From Methylococcaceae bacterium (lineage in GTDB: Bacteria > Pseudomonadota > Gammaproteobacteria > Methylococcales > Methylomonadaceae): a stretch of 62,537 bases of DNA. The translations under genes and the position numbers were made by a program. The DNA lies in the NCBI GenBank assembly GCA_006844585.1, contig SPJM01000345.1, positions 1 through 62,537 of the forward strand. The letters run 5' to 3'. The notes beneath the pieces are model-generated. The model was not told the DNA's origin. It did no database searches and saw only the letters and a list, made by a program, of their open reading frames with translations. Positions 57,408 through 62,537 of this stretch are shown in pieces (the stretch's first letter is position 1; each line of letters opens with the position of its first letter).

Positions 57408-58514
57408 ATGGAAAGAATAAGCAATCAATTACTCTGCGTGACCGGGTTGACCCCGCAAGTCGTTACCGAAACTTTATTTGCGCTCTATCAAGCAGGCGAG
57501 TCCATGCCTGTCGGCATTGATATTTTGACCACTGCCGAAGGCGCTGAACGCGCTCGCCTGATGTTGCTGAAAGATCAATGGCTGCAACGATTTTATCAGG
57601 ATTATCAACTGACCATGCCGACAGCCGATAAAATTAACATACACAAACTGACTGACGACAAAGGGGAGCCGCTACAGGATATTCGCAGCCAGCAGAATAA
57701 CCAGGCGATGGCGGACGGCATTACCGAAATTATCCGTCAACGCACACTGAACCCGGATCAGGCCTTGATTGTTTCGATTGCCGGCGGTCGAAAAACCATG
57801 GGATTCTATGCCGGGTACGCCTTATCGCTATACGGACGCCCGCAAGACAAACTCACCCATGTTTTAGTGTCCGCCGATTATGAATCTCACCCGCAGTTTT
57901 ATTACCCGACGCCTCATTCCCAAGTCATTTACGCAAATGATCCTACCCGCAAACCGCTGGACGCTCAAAATGCGCAAGTGACTATAGCCGATATTCCGTT
58001 TCTACGTTTGCGTCATGGTCTGGATGAAGAATTATTGAATGGTCAAAGCAGCTTCAGCGAATCCATCAATCGCGCCCAGACCAGCTTTGCGCCGCCGCTG
58101 CTGCACATAAGCCTTAGCGCCAGTTTGTTAACGGTTCAACATCGCTCAATTACTTTGAAACCAACAGATATGGCGTTCATGCAATGGTTGATTGAACAAC
58201 AGTTCAACGAAAAAAAAGCGTTGCGTTGTCCGCCGGAAGGCGCGCCGAATGAAGCATACGCCCGCCAATATTTATCTGTATATCAGCGCATTTATGGCGA
58301 ATTATCTGTATCCGAACGTACTCAAGACGCTTTAACAAAAGGCATGGAAAAAAGTTTTTTCGAGCAACATAAATCCGCCGTCAATGCGGCGATCAAAAAA
58401 ACCTTAAGCATTCATGCCGCGCCTTATCTTATCCATTCGCGCGGAAGACGACCAAAAACCGAATTTATTTTAAAGCTGGAAATGCATCAGATTACCTATC
58501 AGGAGGAAGAATAG
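57408..58514 (+). CDS. CRISPR-associated NE0113-family protein (CARF-like ring nuclease) with C-terminal extension
   Basis: Member of the NE0113 family, named in databases as a CRISPR-associated ring nuclease; such proteins bind or cleave the cyclic oligoadenylate made by Cas10. Seen: LLCVTGLTPQVVTETLFAL near residues 8-26, ITEIIRQRTLNPDQALIV and SIAGGRKTMGFYAGYALSL near 124-142 (the GGRKTMG ligand-binding motif), and HVLVSADYESHPQFYYP near 150-166. The family domain covers about residues 1-210; the remaining 150 residues (helical, Arg/Lys-rich end) are not recognised and may be a winged-helix or dimer domain. Start ATG 57408. Stop directly abuts cmr1. Confidence 0.8.
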   Translation: MERISNQLLCVTGLTPQVVTETLFALYQAGESMPVGIDILTTAEGAERARLMLLKDQWLQRFYQDYQLTMPTADKINIHKLTDDKGEPLQDIRSQQNNQAMADGITEIIRQRTLNPDQALIVSIAGGRKTMGFYAGYALSLYGRPQDKLTHVLVSADYESHPQFYYPTPHSQVIYANDPTRKPLDAQNAQVTIADIPFLRLRHGLDEELLNGQSSFSESINRAQTSFAPPLLHISLSASLLTVQHRSITLKPTDMAFMQWLIEQQFNEKKALRCPPEGAPNEAYARQYLSVYQRIYGELSVSERTQDALTKGMEKSFFEQHKSAVNAAIKKTLSIHAAPYLIHSRGRRPKTEFILKLEMHQITYQEEE

Positions 58515-59585
58515 ATGCAAAAATTAAACTGCAAAGTTACATTTAACCTGCCGGGATTTATCGGCGATGCCGAGCAAAAATCCGCCTGGCGCACACCGCC
58601 GTTTAAGGCGTTACTGCAAAACTGGTGGCGGGTAGCGGTAGCTGCCGAGCATCAATATCAGCATAAACAGATTCGAGAGAGTGAAGGACGGTTGTTTGGC
58701 CATGCCTGGCTTAAAGATAACAAGGGCGAAAGCTGGGCTATGCGGAGTCGATTCAAAATTCGTCTTGAAAGAAGTACTCCGGGTCAATTATCAACATGGA
58801 ATATGGATGATATTAAGATTAAGCATGCAGAGGTGAAATTTCCTGTCGGCGCGCATTTGTATCTGGGCTACGGGCCTTTAGAATATAAAAAAGGAAGCAA
58901 AAAGCCGGTATTAAAAAAAGGCAGAGCAATCAAGGATAATGAAACAAATCATTTATCGTTGATTTTTCCAACATCGGGGCAACAACAAATACAAAACACC
59001 TTGCAACTTGCCCATTGGTTTGGTGCGCTAGGCGGTCGTTCACGCAATGGCTGGGGTTCGGTGGCATTTGCACACGACAGCCTGCAAAGCTACCAAACCT
59101 TACTTAACGGCGAAGCGGAGTTAAGCCGGTTTTCGCGTTCACTGACAGATTGTCTGCAATTAGAATGGCCGCATGCAATCGGCACCGATAATAAGGGCGT
59201 ATTAATCTGGAAAACGGAAGCTAAAATTTCCTGGATGGCGGTGATGCGTGATTTGGCGGAGATTAAGATTGGTTTTAGAACCGCGCTCAGTGTGACCAAA
59301 CCTTTTGATGAACGGCATATCCTGGCAATGCCGATCACTCATCATAATCCGAAAGGCATGAATAACGAACGTGTCAGTAATCAATTGCGTTTTAAAGTCA
59401 TTCAGCACAACAAGCAATTTTACGGCTTGGTGTTTCATTTACCCTGCAAGTTTCCCAGTGATTTGGATAAAAAAATGATTCATCCCAATGCACGTAATCT
59501 ACTCGATAATCAATTAGGTATCTGGCAAAAAGTCCACCTCTACCTGGATCAAAACGGCAAACTAAAACGAACAGGAAGCAAATAA
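58515..59585 (+). CDS. cmr1: Type III-B CRISPR RAMP protein Cmr1
   Basis: Subunit at the head of the Cmr effector complex that helps seal target binding. Seen: the N-terminal RAMP motif WRTPPFKALLQNWWRVAVA near residues 25-43, typical of Cmr1, KHAEVKFPVGAHLYLGYGPL near 97-116, and the Gly-rich loop FGALGGRSRNGWGSVAF near 169-185. Length 356. AGGAGG lies 8 bases upstream, and the ATG directly follows the stop of the ring nuclease gene. Followed by cas10 after one base, the usual cmr1-cmr2-cmr3 order. Confidence 0.86.
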   Translation: MQKLNCKVTFNLPGFIGDAEQKSAWRTPPFKALLQNWWRVAVAAEHQYQHKQIRESEGRLFGHAWLKDNKGESWAMRSRFKIRLERSTPGQLSTWNMDDIKIKHAEVKFPVGAHLYLGYGPLEYKKGSKKPVLKKGRAIKDNETNHLSLIFPTSGQQQIQNTLQLAHWFGALGGRSRNGWGSVAFAHDSLQSYQTLLNGEAELSRFSRSLTDCLQLEWPHAIGTDNKGVLIWKTEAKISWMAVMRDLAEIKIGFRTALSVTKPFDERHILAMPITHHNPKGMNNERVSNQLRFKVIQHNKQFYGLVFHLPCKFPSDLDKKMIHPNARNLLDNQLGIWQKVHLYLDQNGKLKRTGSK

Positions 59586-59586
59586 T

Positions 59587-62505
59587 ATGGAGAATACAAA
59601 ACTTTGGCAAGCCAAGCTGGCTGCGCGCGTGCATGATCCGGCGGAAAAAGCGTTGGTGTTAATGCGTGACCCCGCCGGGCATGAAGGCGGCACCACTCGG
59701 GCTTTGTTACACACTTTTTTTCCTGACGGGCTTAGCAAAGAAATGGCGCAGTGGGTAAAGCAGGCGGATCACTGGGCCTCAGCGGCAGACCGTCCACAGT
59801 TTCCGCAGGATGCCGATAAACGCTATAGCGCCTGGGCGCAGGTGCGCTTTGATCGGAACCCGGAAATCAAACACCCGCTAACCGGACAAGCAGCGCAACT
59901 CGACAAGCTGGAGATTGATCCGCAGCAGATTAAAGCCTTCAGCACCGATGCTTTTCTGGAACTGGTGGTCACGGATGATGACGGCCGCATCAACTGGCAA
60001 AAAACCTTGTTGAGCTTTTGGCGCTTCGGCAGTGAATTAAACCCACAAGGCATGGCGGCATTATGGCGACTGCTACCGGCGGATACGCGCATACCCGATC
60101 ATAGCATCTGGGCGCATCTGGATTTAACCTCGGCATTTTGCGGCGCCTTTGCCGCCGACCCGCAACAACAACCGGCGTTATTGCAAATCAGCATTGGCCC
60201 TGTGCAACCTTTTATTGCCGCAGGCCGCAGCACATCTGATTTATGGGCGGGTTCGCATTTACTGTCGCGCATCGTCTGGGAAGGCATGAAAGTTATTTGC
60301 GAGCAATTAGGCCCGGACGCCATCATTTTCCCCCAAATTCGCGGTATTCCGATGGTGGACTTATGGCTGATGGAACAAGGCTTAGACGCGGACAAATTTG
60401 CAAATAGTGAATGGAAAACCGCGAAAACCGATGCCAATCCATTATTTTCAGCGGCGCTGCCGAATAAATTTGTCGCATTAGTACCGGCTGCTATGGCAAA
60501 AGAGCTGGCGGAACAAGTCACTGCAAAAGTCAGAAGCTGGGTGTCGGCACAAGCGGAAAGCATGTTGGCGCAGTGTCTAAAAACAGCCGTTATCAATAAT
60601 GAGCCTTCATTGTATTGCCATGCACAATTAAAAAAGCAATTGCAGGGTTTTCCGGAAGTGTATTGGGCGGCGGTTCCCTGGCTGAGTACCACAAAGGATG
60701 GCAAGGTGGACACTGCCGAACTGGCTGAAGCCATGCAAATGTTTTATCCGCAAACCGACAAAGATCCCGGCTTTTTAGGCAGTGAACTGTGGGCATTGCT
60801 GAATCAGGAGATTACTTTAGACCAAGACTGGAAATTTTACCGGCCTAACCCCGGCGTGTTATATCCAGCGGTGTTTGATCTGCTTGATCGAGTGGCGGCG
60901 GCCACTAAAAGCATTCGTCCTTTTGAACAGGCAGAACAACAAGGTTACCGCAATACCCTCAGCGGAGAACAGGAATGGCTGACTACGGAGCAATCAGAAT
61001 TAAACACGCCGCCGGGGCAACGTAAAGAGACTATATGGTTGAAAGTCGCGGAAAAAAAACCGTCCTGGGTCAAAAAAGGCGAGCATCTGTCGGCATTGGA
61101 TATGTTGAAACGCTTATGGCCCAGTCATTTTTTGAATGAAATGCAACAATCCGTACCGGAATTACAAGGCATTTCTCGATATGTGGTCTCAACACATGAT
61201 ATGTGCTTTTCGACCGGCTTTGAAAACTGGCTTAAAACAGCGGACAAACAAGCATTACCGCTGGCATTGTTAGCACAGTTAGAAAGCTGGACGGAGCAAT
61301 CGGCACTACCAAAAAAAGTGCTGAAAATGGCGGGTAGTAATCAGGCAATTAGAACTTTGGCAAAAAAACTGCCGACATTTTATGAAGCCTATATCAAAGA
61401 TGTCGAAGACAGCGCCATTAAACCGGAAATAAAAAAAACAGTAGAAACGTTTTTTTCCGAAAAATACTACGCCCTGATTTTAATGGACGGCGACAAAATG
61501 GGCGCATGGCTGGCGGGCAGTGAAGAAGCGTATCAGTTGCCGTTTAAAGCCGGTTGGCACAGTAAAATTGGTAATCAGATTGAACAACGTTATCAAGCGC
61601 CGCTAAAACCCTACCTGGAAAGTATGCGTCCACCGTCTCCGGCGCGACATATGGCGATTTCAGAAGCCTTGAACAGTTTTTCTTTGCATCTGGTGCGCTA
61701 TGTGGTGGAAGAACTCTACAAAGGCAAAGTGTTGTATGCCGGGGGTGACGATGTGATGGCGATGGTCGCGGTAGATGATCTGCTGCCGATGATGTTGCTG
61801 TTGCGTCTGGTTTATAGCGGTGATCTGGTCGATAACGGCACACCTGAGAAAATATGGCAGGATTTACTCAAGCAGAAAAAAGCCGAGTTAAAAATAAAAA
61901 ACGGTTATGTCGCCAACGAAAAAAGCTTGTACCGGGTCATGGGCAGCAAAGCGACCGCCTCGTGTGGTGCAGTGATTGCTCACCATACCGCACCGCTGGC
62001 GCAGGTGTTAAACACCTTGCGAAAAGCCGAGCAACGCGCCAAAAACGCCGGTGGCCGGAATGCCTTCGCCATTGATGTCATGAAGCGCGCCGGTAGCGTG
62101 GTTTCTTTAACGTGCCCGTGGCGTATCGGCGCTAATGAAAATCAGCCGGAAAAAGGGCTGCTGGACAGTCCGATGGGGCAATTGATGGGCTTGCTAAAGG
62201 CATTAAAATCCGATGATTTATCCCGACGAGCCGCCTATATTGCCCAGGAATGGATGCGGCAGGCGCCGCCGGAAGCGTTATTTGCTGAGAATCCCGCGCT
62301 GTACAGTAAATTACTGATTAAATCCTTACAATACCCGCTGTTCCGGCAAAGTCAGGGCAGCGAGCAGAATAGTCACATTCCAGAACAGTTGGTATCACTC
62401 GCTTTAAGTCTGCAAGATAAACAAGCAGTTACCGAGTTCATCAGCAATTTTATCGGGCTGGCGGAATTTATGGCGCGAGAAACCCGCGCAGGAGAAAAAA
62501 CATGA
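59587..62505 (+). CDS. cas10: Type III-B Cas10/Cmr2 with HD and GGDD cyclase motifs
   Basis: Large Cmr subunit: target-activated DNase and cyclic oligoadenylate synthetase. Seen: an HD-type motif ARVHDPAEKALVLM near residues 12-25, ISIGPVQPFIAAGRST near 204-219, the Palm 1 motif ALILMDGDKMGAW near 627-639, and the cyclase motif VLYAGGDDVMAMVA near 712-725 (intact GGDD). Length 972. Both active sites look intact, so DNA cleavage and second-messenger signalling are both plausible. AGGA precedes the ATG by 9 bases. Its stop overlaps the cmr3 ATG. Confidence 0.9.
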   Translation: MENTKLWQAKLAARVHDPAEKALVLMRDPAGHEGGTTRALLHTFFPDGLSKEMAQWVKQADHWASAADRPQFPQDADKRYSAWAQVRFDRNPEIKHPLTGQAAQLDKLEIDPQQIKAFSTDAFLELVVTDDDGRINWQKTLLSFWRFGSELNPQGMAALWRLLPADTRIPDHSIWAHLDLTSAFCGAFAADPQQQPALLQISIGPVQPFIAAGRSTSDLWAGSHLLSRIVWEGMKVICEQLGPDAIIFPQIRGIPMVDLWLMEQGLDADKFANSEWKTAKTDANPLFSAALPNKFVALVPAAMAKELAEQVTAKVRSWVSAQAESMLAQCLKTAVINNEPSLYCHAQLKKQLQGFPEVYWAAVPWLSTTKDGKVDTAELAEAMQMFYPQTDKDPGFLGSELWALLNQEITLDQDWKFYRPNPGVLYPAVFDLLDRVAAATKSIRPFEQAEQQGYRNTLSGEQEWLTTEQSELNTPPGQRKETIWLKVAEKKPSWVKKGEHLSALDMLKRLWPSHFLNEMQQSVPELQGISRYVVSTHDMCFSTGFENWLKTADKQALPLALLAQLESWTEQSALPKKVLKMAGSNQAIRTLAKKLPTFYEAYIKDVEDSAIKPEIKKTVETFFSEKYYALILMDGDKMGAWLAGSEEAYQLPFKAGWHSKIGNQIEQRYQAPLKPYLESMRPPSPARHMAISEALNSFSLHLVRYVVEELYKGKVLYAGGDDVMAMVAVDDLLPMMLLLRLVYSGDLVDNGTPEKIWQDLLKQKKAELKIKNGYVANEKSLYRVMGSKATASCGAVIAHHTAPLAQVLNTLRKAEQRAKNAGGRNAFAIDVMKRAGSVVSLTCPWRIGANENQPEKGLLDSPMGQLMGLLKALKSDDLSRRAAYIAQEWMRQAPPEALFAENPALYSKLLIKSLQYPLFRQSQGSEQNSHIPEQLVSLALSLQDKQAVTEFISNFIGLAEFMARETRAGEKT

Positions 62506-62537
62506 GCGAGTTTCATTTTATCGAACCTCTTGATGTC
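62502..62537 (+). CDS. cmr3: Start of cmr3 (type III-B RAMP), cut by window end
   Basis: Only 12 codons are present (MSEFHFIEPLDV). FIEPLDVLFFRG-type N-termini are characteristic of Cmr3, and the position after cas10 in an ATGA overlap agrees. GGAG lies 8 bases upstream. The rest of the gene and any cmr4-6, array or adaptation genes lie outside the window. Confidence 0.75.
   Translation, partial: MSEFHFIEPLDV

Noticed and set aside
60099..60734. 211-codon open frame on the minus strand inside cas10
   Set aside because: Antisense shadow of the cas10 coding sequence: no ribosome site, no recognisable domain, Ser/Ala/Cys-rich composition typical of reverse-strand reading.

Overview
The window reads as chromosome of a gammaproteobacterium of moderate to low GC. 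The core gene orders lepA-lepB-rnc-era-recO-pdxJ and thrS-infC-rpmI-rplT-pheS-pheT-ihfA-merR are standard for that class. The exosortase A (XrtA) type exopolysaccharide locus, the carboxynorspermidine polyamine route and the type III-B CRISPR locus together would fit a methanotroph-like lineage such as Methylococcales. That placement is an inference; no methane oxidation gene is present and the genus cannot be fixed. Layout: 1-11.6 kb is one plus-strand EPS locus: tyrosine autokinase, outer-membrane beta-barrel, secretion ATPase, polysaccharide deacetylase, FemAB-like protein, sugar transferase, then nucleotide-sugar enzymes (WecB, WecC, TviB-like, NAD-dependent epimerase). They would supply uronic or aminouronic sugars and build, chain-control and export a polysaccharide. 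11.8-17.9 kb is the lepA to pdxJ housekeeping operon. 18-20.5 kb holds a PP2C phosphatase, a receiver-less sigma-54 activator and a small membrane protein. Two tandem tRNA-Val genes precede the thrS-to-merR translation block (20.6-28.4 kb). infC there must use an AUC start, and it was extended upstream on that basis. 28.5-36.4 kb carries a CheZ-like protein, a TPR lipoprotein, a DinG/YoaA helicase, tsaB, yciO, a site-2 protease, scpA, scpB and rluB. 36.8-40.7 kb is an unusual partner-switching pair: a membrane sensor with PAS, SpoIIE phosphatase and HATPase domains, followed by a STAS protein fused to a PhnD-like binding domain. 40.8-46.0 kb is a polyamine operon (speA, carboxynorspermidine synthase, nspC, speB). 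46.1-55.5 kb holds eight minus-strand genes of lipid metabolism: plsC, cdsA, a CDP-alcohol transferase, a metallophosphoesterase, a GMC oxidoreductase, a patatin, an acetoacetate-decarboxylase-like protein and an alpha/beta hydrolase. A 3'-truncated NAD(P)-binding gene (55.8-56.1 kb) marks the edge of a type III-B CRISPR locus (cas6, NE0113-family ring nuclease, cmr1, cas10/cmr2, start of cmr3) that runs off the right end. No CRISPR array is visible. Two repeat families cut across this layout. One is a 106-152 bp MITE-like element with 16-bp terminal inverted repeats, in three copies. It abuts or overlaps stop codons, and in two copies it directly precedes start codons. The other is a palindromic element with a fixed core and covarying flanking stems, in two copies, one of them inside the cas operon.
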